Assembly: GCA_958296405.1 (NCBI GenBank)
Contig: OY282519.1
Location: 3,518,132 to 3,582,131 of the forward strand
Length of the DNA: 64,000 bases
Source of the DNA: an uncultured Pseudomonadales bacterium
GTDB lineage: Bacteria; Pseudomonadota; Gammaproteobacteria; Pseudomonadales; Azotimanducaceae
Direction of reading: 5' to 3'
Made by a program: the position numbers and the translations under genes
Part shown: positions 8,847 to 16,660 of the stretch, in pieces
How the letters are laid out: each line of letters begins with the position of its first letter
Numbering within the stretch: the stretch's first letter is position 1
Notes under the pieces: model-generated
Told to the model about the DNA's origin: nothing
Databases searched by the model: none
Seen by the model: only the letters and a program-made list of their open reading frames with translations

Positions 8847-9155
8847 ATGGATAGCGCGAAAACCCACGAGCAGATGCGAGCGGAACTCATCGACAAGGCC
8901 GCCGGAGACCAGCACTTCCGAGCGCGGCTCATCGAGCAGCCGAAAGCCGCCATCAAGGAGGCCCTAGGCCTTGACCTGCCGGAGTCCGTGGCGGTGCAGG
9001 TTCACGAGGACACGGCGCTGACGGCGCACCTCGTGCTGCCACCGAGCAGCAGCCTGACCGACACGGAGTTGGAGGACGTCGCCGCCGGCCACACCTATCG
9101 AACCGGCATCTACCAAGAGGGCCCGCCGGAAGAGCACACGCACTGGCGGCCTTAG
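8847..9155 (+). CDS. NHLP-family natural product precursor peptide 1
   Basis: A 102-residue precursor. Residues 1-81 are a nitrile-hydratase-alpha-like leader: MRAELIDKAAGDQHFR, then LIEQPKAAIKEALGLDLP, VAVQVHED and a helix LTDTELEDVAAG. This ends in Ala-Gly where most relatives have Gly-Gly. The predicted core is 21 residues, begins HTYRTGIYQ and ends EEHTHWRP. It has no Cys or Ser, so it cannot form lanthionines, sactionines or thiazoles. A start with good ribosome site (AAGGGGAACGCC) gives 8847. The leader differs from that of precursor 2 at about 12 of 82 positions, the last being the His after the cut. It is the expected substrate of the C39 ABC transporter encoded at 4461-6647. What the core becomes is unknown. 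Confidence 0.92.
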   Translation: MDSAKTHEQMRAELIDKAAGDQHFRARLIEQPKAAIKEALGLDLPESVAVQVHEDTALTAHLVLPPSSSLTDTELEDVAAGHTYRTGIYQEGPPEEHTHWRP

Positions 9156-9325
9156 GCGGTTAAACGCCGTCGGCGCGTCCGCACGCCCAAAGTGCTGTGG
9201 GGCTCACCGGCCATCGAGACAATCCCTGGTCAGCCAGCCATGTTGGCGACCTCGGCAGCCTGCGCCGGCGTTCTCATCCCCACAGACTGACGGCGGACGC
9301 CCGTTGCCGGTGCTGACGTATGGCG

Positions 9326-9369
9326 CAACAGAATCGTTGTCAACCGTTTTGTTGACAACGATTCTGTTG
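9326..9369. repeat. perfect 19-bp inverted repeat, 6-nt loop
   Basis: The arm CAACAGAATCGTTGTCAAC (9326-9344) is repeated exactly in reverse complement at 9351-9369 around the loop CGTTTT. There is no T-run after the right arm, so a standard terminator is unlikely on the plus strand. It lies in the gene-poor 9156-9936 gap. It could be a regulator operator, a mobile-element end or a recombination site; nothing further can be read. Confidence 0.9.
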
Positions 9370-9601
9370 ACGCCTGCTGCCGGTGTCTTTCCTAGCAAAA
9401 GGCGAAGCAATGAGACCGAACGCAGGTGCTTGGGTGTCCGGCGATGGCGTATTCATCAGTTGAATATGCCGTGCCAGCACCTTTTGGCCGGACGCACCGG
9501 ACGCGGGATTTCCAGTGGGCGAATGTCCGCCAATCGTTGGTTCGCATGGTTCCACAGGCGTCCGCGCCAGTCCGCGAATACGCCCGACGGCCCGGTCTAA
9601 G

Positions 9602-9800
9602 GCACGGCTAGACGTCGGCAGCTCGCCTTTGTCCTTTCGCTCGGCCATCGTCCAAGCCTCGAACGCGTCGCGGGCATCGGCAATGGCGGCCACCACAGTC
9701 TCGCCATGCAGCTAGGGAGATCGGGCACGGTCACAAGATAGCCGCCGCCTTCATCAACGGGAAGCGGATCAATGCGAATGACGTGGTTCTCGAATCTCAT
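9602..9800 (-). pseudogene. broken HicB-like antitoxin gene
   Basis: From ATG 9800 the frame reads a HicB-type start, MRFENHVIRIDPLP, then GGGYLVTVPDLPSCMA, the partial RNase H-like fold of HicB. Near 9700 the reading frame breaks: the expected continuation ETVVAAIADARDAFEAW and then AERKDKGELPT is found in another frame. No recognisable C-terminal DNA-binding part follows. Upstream, a ~27-codon open stretch ends in a TGA overlapping this ATG (ATGA), as in toxin-antitoxin operons, but no intact HicA is present. The unit therefore looks like a dead toxin-antitoxin remnant. The remaining parts of 9156-9936 hold the inverted repeat and no other convincing gene. Confidence 0.65.
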
Positions 9801-9936
9801 TGCGTTGCCTCGATCAACCTGACCGATTGCCGGATACAGACCAGCTTGATCAGCTTGTCGAACGGGCCGCATGCAACACCGAGCCGTCAACTCGCGTCGG
9901 GCCGAGAGTCTGCTATGTCTGTGGCATCATTCGTCC

Positions 9937-11055
9937 ATGAGCTGGTCCTTTAAGGTCGTCCACTTCGCCGATCTGCACCTTGACGCAGGATTTGCTTGGT
10001 CGGGCGCGTTCAGCGATGCCGCAAGGCACCGTCGCCAAGGATTGCGCGAGACGCTGCGTCGCATCGTCTGCGTGGCGGTAGATGTGAAGGCGGATGCGAT
10101 CTTCTGCGCCGGCGACCTATATGAACATGAGCGGGCTACCCCGGACACCGCTGCGTTCCTCAAGCGCACTTTCGCGGACGTCGCGCCAATGCGCGTCTTC
10201 CTGGCACCAGGCAATCATGATTGGTATGGATCGATGAGCATTTACGCGCTCAACGATTGGAGTGAGAACGTCCATGTGTTCCAAGAACCGCGTTTGCAGC
10301 CTATCGACTTGGCCCCGGGACTCACTCTGTGGGGTGGCGCACATTTGGCCCCGCAAAAGGCGGACAACTTCCTGAAGGACTTCCGCACGACCGGCAGTGG
10401 AGTGCATTTGGCACTCTTCCACGGATCCGAAAACGCATGGTTCTTGAAACAAGAGGAAGGGAAGGCGCGACATGCCCCGTTCGAGGCTGCTGAGATTCCA
10501 AAGGCAGGGCTTGATCATGCGTTCATGGGGCACTACCACCGACCTCAAGATGCCGCTCACCACACTTATCCCGGCAACCCCGATCCACTGGCTTTCGGCG
10601 AGGAGGGCGAGCGGGGTGCCGTGATTGCGACGATCCAAAGCACCGGTACCGTTTGCCGGGAACGGCGGCTCGTTGGCTCGTTGGCTGTCCACGACGTGCA
10701 TCTTGACGTGAGCGGATGTGGCTCACAGCAGGCAGTGCGCGACCGCCTTGCGGGTAGCGTAAAGGGGCTGCGGGGAGTGGCGAGGCTTAACGTGCATGGC
10801 GACCTCGACCCAGATGTCGACTTGCGCGATGACGACTTGCGCGAGGTGCTGGTCGAGTGCTTCGACGCCGCAGTCATCCGCTATGGTGACGTGCGTCCCG
10901 GCTACGACATTGACGCCATCAAGCTCGAGCGCACTGTGCGGGGGCGGTTCGTAACCGATGTTCTGGCGTCCGACTTGCCGAAAGACGAGCGTCGGCGCGT
11001 GTTGACCGCCGGCCTGAGAGCCTTGGATGGCCGTTCTGATCTGGACGTGCGCTGA
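9937..11055 (+). CDS. YhaO/SbcD-like DNA repair metallophosphoesterase
   Basis: A 372-residue calcineurin-type nuclease with all five metal motifs: FADLHLD (Asp12, His14), CAGDLYE, PGNHDWY, ALFHG and MGHYHR. The N-terminal ~230 residues are the catalytic domain and the rest a capping and partner-binding region. ATG 9937 places the first motif at the usual distance from the N-terminus, although no clear ribosome site precedes it; a longer start at 9871 is possible. Its stop overlaps the start of the next gene (TGATG), so the two are translationally coupled. With that gene it forms an SbcD/SbcC-like (Mre11/Rad50-type) complex expected to process DNA ends. The pair is less GC-rich by eye than its surroundings and sits between the two copies of a duplication, which suggests acquisition. 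Confidence 0.85.
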   Translation: MSWSFKVVHFADLHLDAGFAWSGAFSDAARHRRQGLRETLRRIVCVAVDVKADAIFCAGDLYEHERATPDTAAFLKRTFADVAPMRVFLAPGNHDWYGSMSIYALNDWSENVHVFQEPRLQPIDLAPGLTLWGGAHLAPQKADNFLKDFRTTGSGVHLALFHGSENAWFLKQEEGKARHAPFEAAEIPKAGLDHAFMGHYHRPQDAAHHTYPGNPDPLAFGEEGERGAVIATIQSTGTVCRERRLVGSLAVHDVHLDVSGCGSQQAVRDRLAGSVKGLRGVARLNVHGDLDPDVDLRDDDLREVLVECFDAAVIRYGDVRPGYDIDAIKLERTVRGRFVTDVLASDLPKDERRRVLTAGLRALDGRSDLDVR

Positions 11056-13268
11056 TGCAATTCGAGTCTGTCACCGCCTTCGCCTTCGGCCCGTTCTACA
11101 ACAAGACATTAGACCTCGTGCCCGGCATGAACGTCGTCTATGGCCCAAACGAATCCGGCAAATCGAGCTGGCATGCCGCGCTCTACGCTGGCCTATGCGG
11201 GATAAGGCATGGAAAGGGTCCGCCAAGCAAGCAGGAGAAGGAGTTCGAGAGACGCCGAAAACCTTGGCAAGGCACCGACGGATGGGACGTGAGCGTTGTG
11301 GTCTCTCTTGCGGATGGGCGCCGGATCGCACTGCGTCAGGATCTTGCCGCCAAGGCTGGTCAAGCGCAGGACGCAGATTTGGCGGGCAAGGATTACTCGG
11401 CGGAGGTCAATCACGACGGCACGCTGGATGGTGCGCGTTGGCTCGGGCTGAACAGGGTGTCATTCCTAAACACCGGCTGCGTTCGCCAAGCAGAGATGCT
11501 CAGCGTACGTGAGGGTGCAGATAGCCTTCAGAACGCATTGCAGAAGGCCGCGGACAAAGCCGACAAGGACGCTACAGCCGCCCAAGCTCTGATCGAGTTG
11601 GCCAACTATCGGAAGGTGCAGATCGGTTCCCTCAAAGCGCACACTAAGCCGCGCCGCGTCGCAATGAAGGAGGTTGATGACGCCCGCCGTCTGTTAGAAG
11701 ACGCCAAGGGCCACTTGGCGGAATACGTAGAACGACAACACGAAGCCCAGGAGTTGGAAGCGGAAGTCGAAGCGCATCAGCGGCAGATACGAGCGGTACG
11801 AGCGCTCCAAGCTGAGAGGATTGCATCGGAGGCCACTGCTAGATTGCAGCGTGTGCGTGACTTGAGTGAACCATCTGTCGATGGGCCTCCAGCCCCATCC
11901 GTGGATGATGCGGACCTCGCAGATCAAGTGGCGGCGGCGATAGCGGCCTGGGATGGCGCACCGGATCCGCAGGGTCCACAAGGCGCGACGTACGAGGAAC
12001 TGGACGAGCAACGATCGGCTGTGCTGGCCCAGAAGTGCCAGCTCGCTTCGGTTCAACCAAGGCAGCGGCTCAAAGCGTCGCCACTGCTATTCGGGCTCGG
12101 CCTACTGGTCGTTGCTGGCACGTGTTTCTGGGCCCAAACGATGGTGTTGATGTTCCTCGGCGGGATGTGCGTAGCCGCGGGGATCGGAACCGTCTGGTTG
12201 GGAATAGCCCAGGCCAAGCGCACAGCCGCCGAGACACATGCGGCGCAGCTAGTCGTCTTGACCGAACGCCTTAGCCGCTTAGAAGACCAGATCAACCGCC
12301 GCCGTGCGGACGACTTGGCTTACAGCGACGCCATGCGGCGGCGTCAGGCGGACCAACAAACAGTACACCGTGTAGCCACAGCCGCAGGTGTTCAGGAGTC
12401 CGACACTAGCGCACAAGTTCGCGCCCTCCGTGACTGGCAGGAGAGGCGGCTAGCGCGCTTGGAACAGCTCGCCGAAGACACCAAGCGATGGGGCGAGCTG
12501 CAGAGTGCGCTGGCTGGACAATCGCGTGAGGAGATCGAGCGCGTAGCGGATACCCAGCGGGCGGAAGCAGACGCGCTGCTGCGCGAGTTCGATGAGGCAC
12601 AACTAGACGCTGCACGCACGGTCGTCGACGATTTGCCTCAGCTCTTGCATGCGGAGCAGCAAGCACAGGGGCGACTGGATCGAAAACGAGGCAGCCTCCG
12701 TGCGTTCGCCGATGGCATGCCGAGCGTTGCCGATGCGGAGGATGACTATGAAGATGCCAAACGACGATTGGAACGTCTTAACGAACTCGACGGGACGTTG
12801 GCGACGGCAACTGAGTTTCTTGAGAAGGCTCAGGAACGTGTGCATCGGGACGTCGCCGGCGTGTTGCGGCGTACGCTCTTGGAGTGGCTGCCACGAGTCA
12901 CCGGCGGACGCTACACCGACTGCCGAATCGACCCGCAAACCTTGTCGGTGGAAGTGCGTACCCAGCAAGGAGACTGGCGGAACGCCGAACTGCTGTCGCA
13001 CGGCACGGCGGAACAGCTATACCTGCTGCTTAGGTTGGCGCTATGCCGACATCTGGTAGCGGACAACGAAACCTGCCCGTTGATCCTTGATGATCCTGTC
13101 AGCGCCTGCGATGCCGACCGACAGCGCTTGATTCTGGAGACGCTGCTGCAGATCAGCCCATCTACGCAAGTGATTCTCTTTACCCATGATGATGACGTTC
13201 GGAAATGGGGGCTTCGGCGACTCGCCGCCGAGAACAATAGCCAAGTTGTCGAGCTGCCGAGCGCCTAA
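11055..13268 (+). CDS. YhaN/SbcC-like AAA ATPase with central membrane segments
   Basis: A 737-residue SMC-like ATPase. The Walker A YGPNESGKS is at about 29-37; long coiled-coil stretches follow (about 180-300 and 400-590). A hydrophobic pair (about 342-360 and 364-388, starting SPLLFGLGLLVVAG) could form a membrane hairpin, as in Bacillus YhaN-type proteins. The C-terminal ATPase half has signature LLSHGTAEQLYLL (about 643-655), Walker B LILDDPVSACD (about 675) and the switch His in LFTHDD. It would open or tether DNA ends for the coupled nuclease and may hold the complex at the membrane. Classical SbcC is longer and has a zinc hook; no CxxC hook is visible here. A defence role is conceivable but not shown. 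Confidence 0.83.
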   Translation: MQFESVTAFAFGPFYNKTLDLVPGMNVVYGPNESGKSSWHAALYAGLCGIRHGKGPPSKQEKEFERRRKPWQGTDGWDVSVVVSLADGRRIALRQDLAAKAGQAQDADLAGKDYSAEVNHDGTLDGARWLGLNRVSFLNTGCVRQAEMLSVREGADSLQNALQKAADKADKDATAAQALIELANYRKVQIGSLKAHTKPRRVAMKEVDDARRLLEDAKGHLAEYVERQHEAQELEAEVEAHQRQIRAVRALQAERIASEATARLQRVRDLSEPSVDGPPAPSVDDADLADQVAAAIAAWDGAPDPQGPQGATYEELDEQRSAVLAQKCQLASVQPRQRLKASPLLFGLGLLVVAGTCFWAQTMVLMFLGGMCVAAGIGTVWLGIAQAKRTAAETHAAQLVVLTERLSRLEDQINRRRADDLAYSDAMRRRQADQQTVHRVATAAGVQESDTSAQVRALRDWQERRLARLEQLAEDTKRWGELQSALAGQSREEIERVADTQRAEADALLREFDEAQLDAARTVVDDLPQLLHAEQQAQGRLDRKRGSLRAFADGMPSVADAEDDYEDAKRRLERLNELDGTLATATEFLEKAQERVHRDVAGVLRRTLLEWLPRVTGGRYTDCRIDPQTLSVEVRTQQGDWRNAELLSHGTAEQLYLLLRLALCRHLVADNETCPLILDDPVSACDADRQRLILETLLQISPSTQVILFTHDDDVRKWGLRRLAAENNSQVVELPSA

Positions 13269-13279
13269 CAGGTTGAGCC

Positions 13280-13450
13280 CCCGCGACCAGCCCCAAGCCG
13301 CAGTCCGAACGTATGACGAGCTGGTGACGCGGTTCGGCGAGAGCAACGACCCCCAAAAATGCGACTGCAGGTCGCCAACGCACTGTTCAACAAGGGCGCG
13401 GCACTTGGCCAGATGAACCGGCCCCAAGCGGCAATCAGAACGTACGACAC
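13280..13450 (+). pseudogene. fragment of a tetratricopeptide-repeat gene
   Basis: Two TPR-like units can be read: QPQAAVRTYDELVTRFGESN, then after a one-base frame change in the CCCCAAAAATG run, VANALFNKGAALGQMN and RPQAAIRTYD. The DNA for the two AxRTYD units is itself similar. Neither frame has a start, and the second runs out of repeat after RTYD, so this is a remnant of a longer repeat protein. It lies just after the YhaN-like gene and before the promoter of precursor gene 2. Confidence 0.6.
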
Positions 13451-13557
13451 CGCGACTGGCTGCTGTACGCCGGGGATTCGCCTCCACGCCCTCGGCGGCG
13501 TCCTGCCGCGGGGCGGCGGCAGTGGAGCGGTCGGGTCGGACCCGCCGCACAAACCGC

Positions 13558-13586
13558 TTGCCACATCCGCTCTACCGCAGTATTGT
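13558..13586 (+). promoter_or_regulatory. promoter of precursor gene 2
   Basis: A -35 TTGCCA (13558-13563) and -10 TATTGT (13581-13586) with a 17-bp spacer. It is closer to consensus than the matching promoter of gene 1. The leader sequence between it and the start codon is also shared (AGGCGGCGGCT, GGTACGGAAACAC), so promoter and untranslated region were duplicated with the gene. Confidence 0.55.
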
Positions 13587-13660
13587 CCGGGTGTTGGCGA
13601 GAGGCGGCGGCTGCCGCCTTGCGCCACGGTACGGAAACACGAGACCAAGAGGAGATTGCC

Positions 13661-13960
13661 ATGGATAGCGCAAAAACCCACGACGAGATGCGGGCGGAAC
13701 TCATCGACAAGGCCGCCGGGGATCAAGACTTCCGGGCGCGGCTCATCGAGCAGCCAAAGGCTGCCATCAAGGAGGCGCTGGGGCTTGACCTGCCGGATTC
13801 AGTGGCGGTGCAGGTCCACGAGGAGTCGGCGCTCACGGCGCACATTGTGCTGCCGCCGAGTGGCGGCCTCACCGACGAGGACTTGGAAGGCGTGGCTGCC
13901 GGCCACATCATGCGGGGTGGCTTCTACCAAGACCGCGAGGTGATCGAGCACACGCACTAA
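13661..13960 (+). CDS. NHLP-family natural product precursor peptide 2
   Basis: A 99-residue paralogue of the precursor at 8847-9155. Residues 1-81 are the leader (MDSAKTHDEMRAELIDKA, LIEQPKAAIKEALGLDLP, LTDEDLEGVAAG), ending again in Ala-Gly. The 18-residue core begins HIMRGGFYQD and ends IEHTH. Shared between the two cores are an Arg-x-Gly, an aromatic or aliphatic residue followed by Tyr-Gln, an acidic residue and the motif Glu-His-Thr-His. Like copy 1 it lacks Cys and Ser. The ribosome site AGAGGAGATTGCC is strong. The core has diverged much more than the leader, the pattern expected when one enzyme and export set serves variable products. Confidence 0.92.
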   Translation: MDSAKTHDEMRAELIDKAAGDQDFRARLIEQPKAAIKEALGLDLPDSVAVQVHEESALTAHIVLPPSGGLTDEDLEGVAAGHIMRGGFYQDREVIEHTH

Positions 13961-13980
13961 GGCTTCGACCGCCTCGCCTC

Positions 13981-14014
13981 GGCGCGAGCGGCCTCGTTCC
14001 GTGCCGCTCGCGCC
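13981..14014 (+). terminator. hairpin after precursor gene 2
   Basis: A perfect 12-bp stem GGCGCGAGCGGC / GCCGCTCGCGCC (13981-13992 and 14003-14014) with a 10-nt loop begins 20 bp after the precursor stop. It has no T-run, so it may be a weak or Rho-assisted terminator, or a transcript stabiliser. Confidence 0.5.
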
Positions 14015-14309
14015 TAAACCGGCGGCCGCTTTTGCGGGCGTCGCACGCCATTCGCGCGATTCGGCGTCACTGTGGTGATTTGAGCCCAAGCGCGGCCACG
14101 AGGAGGCATGGCTTGCGCCGATCGCACTCCGCGTTTGCGCTGATGGCGCTTCGCTCCTTTTGCCAATCTCTGCGTTGCTCTCGCAGGTGGCGCTTTGCTC
14201 TTTATGCCCACCGCGCTTCGCGCTTGCGGGGGGCGAGCGGGCCAAATCCGCCACTCCCATCCGTTGAAATCTGCCACCGCAGCACCCAAATTAGCAGGGT
14301 GAGAGCGAA
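14015..14309. other. non-coding gap before lon with imperfect short repeats
   Basis: No gene is supported. The stretch holds related short segments such as TGGCGCTTCGCTCC and TGGCGCTTTGCTCT, about 55 bp apart, and appears to be decayed sequence. The lon ribosome site (AGGGTGAGAG) is at its end. No sigma32-like promoter was recognised. Confidence 0.5.
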
Positions 14310-14312
14310 TTG

Positions 14313-16646
14313 GTGCTTGCCTTGAACGCATTGCCCGTCTTGCCGCTGCGCGATTCCCTCGTGTTCCCGGATCTGTTTGTCTCCATCAAGGTGGGGCGTC
14401 GCGCCTCCCTAGCGGCGCTCAAGGCCGCGGCCGAGGGCGACCGCCGCATTCTCACCGTGCTGCAGCGGCAGCCGGAAACGGACGAGCCGGCCCTTGAAGA
14501 CCTGCACGAAGTCGGCACGGTGTGCAAGATCACGCGCATCGAGCAAGGCGATCAGGACGCCATCGTCGTCGTGCAGGGGTTGGCGCGGGCGCACCTGACC
14601 GAGGCGGTGCCCAACGAAGCCTGCCTAGAGGTCGCCTTCAACGAGTTGGCGCCGCTCACCACGGCCGTGGACGACGCGGAGCAGCCGCGGGTGGACGCCC
14701 TCGTTTCCGAGACCCTCGAAGTGGCGCGGCGCATCGCCAGCCTCATCGACAGCGAGAACGGCGAGCAGATCTTCGCGCAGTTCATGGGCGCCAACGACAA
14801 CGACGTCACGCGCATGTACCGCATCGCGAGCTTCGCGCAGCAAAGCATCGAGCTGGAAGACCAGCAAACGCTGCTCGCCATCGAGTCTGCCCCCGCGCTG
14901 CTTGAGATGATGCTGGAGAAGCTCTCGCATCAGGTCTCCGTGATGAAGCTGCGGCAAGAGATCGCCAACAAGAGCCGCAAGGACATCGACAAACAACAGC
15001 GCGAGCAGATGCTGCGCCAGCAGAAGCGCACCATCGAACAAGCCTTGGGCGAGGACGACGGCGACGAAGAACTCGCCGAAGTGAAGGAGCAGCTGCGCCA
15101 AGCGCTGCTGCCGGAAGCCGTGCAGAAGGATGTTGAGCGGGAGCTCAAGCGCTTGGGGCGCATGTCGCCGAACGCCGCGGACTATCAGGTGGCGCGCAGC
15201 TATTTGGAACTGGTTGCCGAGCTGCCGTGGAACGTGGTCACAGAAGACACGCTGGACCTCGACCATGCCCAGAAAGTGCTAGACGAAGACCACTACGGCC
15301 TCGACGACGTGAAGGAGCGGATTCTGGAGACGCTCGCCGTCCTGCAGCTGAACCCAGACGCCAAGGCATCCATCCTCTGCTTCGTCGGGCCGCCCGGCGT
15401 CGGCAAAACCTCCCTTGGCCAATCCATCGCCCGCGCCATGGGGCGCAAGTTCGAGCGCATGAGCCTCGGCGGGTTGCATGACGAAGCGGAGCTCAGAGGC
15501 CACCGCCGCACCTACGTCGGCGCCATGCCGGGTCGCATCCTGCAGGCCGTGCGCCGCGCCGGGGTGCGCAATCCGGTGCTGATGCTGGACGAAATCGACA
15601 AGCTCGGGCGCGATTTCCGGGGCGACCCGGCGGCGGCGCTGATGGAGATTCTGGACCCGGCGCAGAACAAAGAGTTCCGCGACAACTACCTGAACCTGCC
15701 GTTCGACCTGTCCAAGGCGTTCTTCATCACCACCGCCAACACGCTCGAAGGCATTCCGCGACCGCTCTTGGACCGCATGGAAGTGCTGGAACTCACCGGC
15801 TACAGCGAGTTGGAGAAACTGGAGATCGCACTGCGCTACCTGATTCCGCGCCAGCGCGACAACGCTGGGCTGAAGGAGGATGCGTTCGCCTTCGACAGCG
15901 AGGGCCTGAAGCGCATCATCCGCCGCTACACCCGCGAAGCCGGCGTGCGCGAACTGGAGCGCGCCATCGGGCGCGTGGCGCGCAAACGCGCCCGGCAGCT
16001 GCTGCAGCAGGCCGAGGCGTGGACCGACATCGACGGCGCCGCCGTGCGCGATTTGCTGGGGCCGGAGAAGTTCAAGTCTGAGAAAGGCCGCGAGAACTTG
16101 AGCGCCGGCGTGGCGCCGGGCCTCGCTTGGACGGAAGCCGGCGGCGATGTGCTGTACGTGGAGGCGACGCTCACGCACAAGGACGAGAAAGTCACCATTA
16201 CCGGGCACTTGGGGCAGGTGATGCAGGAATCTGTGCGAGCGGCGCGTTCCTACATCTGGTCCGCCGCCGAGGGGCTGCGCATCGACCGCAAGCGCATCGA
16301 GGAGTGCGGCGTGCATGTGCATGTGCCGGCCGGCGCCGTGCCCAAGGACGGCCCTTCGGCCGGCATCACCATGGCCATGGCGCTCGCTTCGGCATACAGC
16401 GACAAGCATGTGCGGGACGACATCGCCATGACCGGCGAGCTCACGCTCACTGGCCTAGTGCTGCCGGTGGGGGGCGTGCGCGAGAAGGTGTTGGCCGCGC
16501 ACCGCACCGGCATCCGCCACGTGATTCTGCCGCGGGACAACGAGGCGGAGCTCGACAAACTCCCCGCGCGAGTGCGCGAGGAGATGGAAATCACCTTGGT
16601 GGACCGGCTCGAGGACGTCGCCAAAGTGGCGATTCCCGATTTGTAG
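14313..16646 (+). CDS. lon: ATP-dependent Lon protease
   Basis: A 777-residue protein with full Lon architecture. An N-terminal substrate-binding domain opens with LPVLPLRDSLVFP; a helical region with coiled coil follows (about 185-270). The AAA+ domain has Walker A VGPPGVGKTS, Walker B VLMLDEIDKLG, and LDPAQNKEFRDNYL. The C-terminal protease has Ser in PKDGPSAGIT (about Ser682) and Lys in GGVREKVLAAH (about Lys725), the expected dyad 43 residues apart. It degrades damaged and regulatory proteins in the cytoplasm. GTG 14313 is taken as the start; TTG 14310 directly before it is equally possible. It is convergent with the M3 peptidase gene, with 14 bp between the stops. Confidence 0.96.
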   Translation: MLALNALPVLPLRDSLVFPDLFVSIKVGRRASLAALKAAAEGDRRILTVLQRQPETDEPALEDLHEVGTVCKITRIEQGDQDAIVVVQGLARAHLTEAVPNEACLEVAFNELAPLTTAVDDAEQPRVDALVSETLEVARRIASLIDSENGEQIFAQFMGANDNDVTRMYRIASFAQQSIELEDQQTLLAIESAPALLEMMLEKLSHQVSVMKLRQEIANKSRKDIDKQQREQMLRQQKRTIEQALGEDDGDEELAEVKEQLRQALLPEAVQKDVERELKRLGRMSPNAADYQVARSYLELVAELPWNVVTEDTLDLDHAQKVLDEDHYGLDDVKERILETLAVLQLNPDAKASILCFVGPPGVGKTSLGQSIARAMGRKFERMSLGGLHDEAELRGHRRTYVGAMPGRILQAVRRAGVRNPVLMLDEIDKLGRDFRGDPAAALMEILDPAQNKEFRDNYLNLPFDLSKAFFITTANTLEGIPRPLLDRMEVLELTGYSELEKLEIALRYLIPRQRDNAGLKEDAFAFDSEGLKRIIRRYTREAGVRELERAIGRVARKRARQLLQQAEAWTDIDGAAVRDLLGPEKFKSEKGRENLSAGVAPGLAWTEAGGDVLYVEATLTHKDEKVTITGHLGQVMQESVRAARSYIWSAAEGLRIDRKRIEECGVHVHVPAGAVPKDGPSAGITMAMALASAYSDKHVRDDIAMTGELTLTGLVLPVGGVREKVLAAHRTGIRHVILPRDNEAELDKLPARVREEMEITLVDRLEDVAKVAIPDL

Positions 16647-16660
16647 CCGCGCCGAGCGCA

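Noticed and set aside
14100-14240. Short similar segments before lon as a CRISPR array or REP cluster.
   Set aside because: Only two imperfect copies, unequal spacing, no palindrome and no cas genes.
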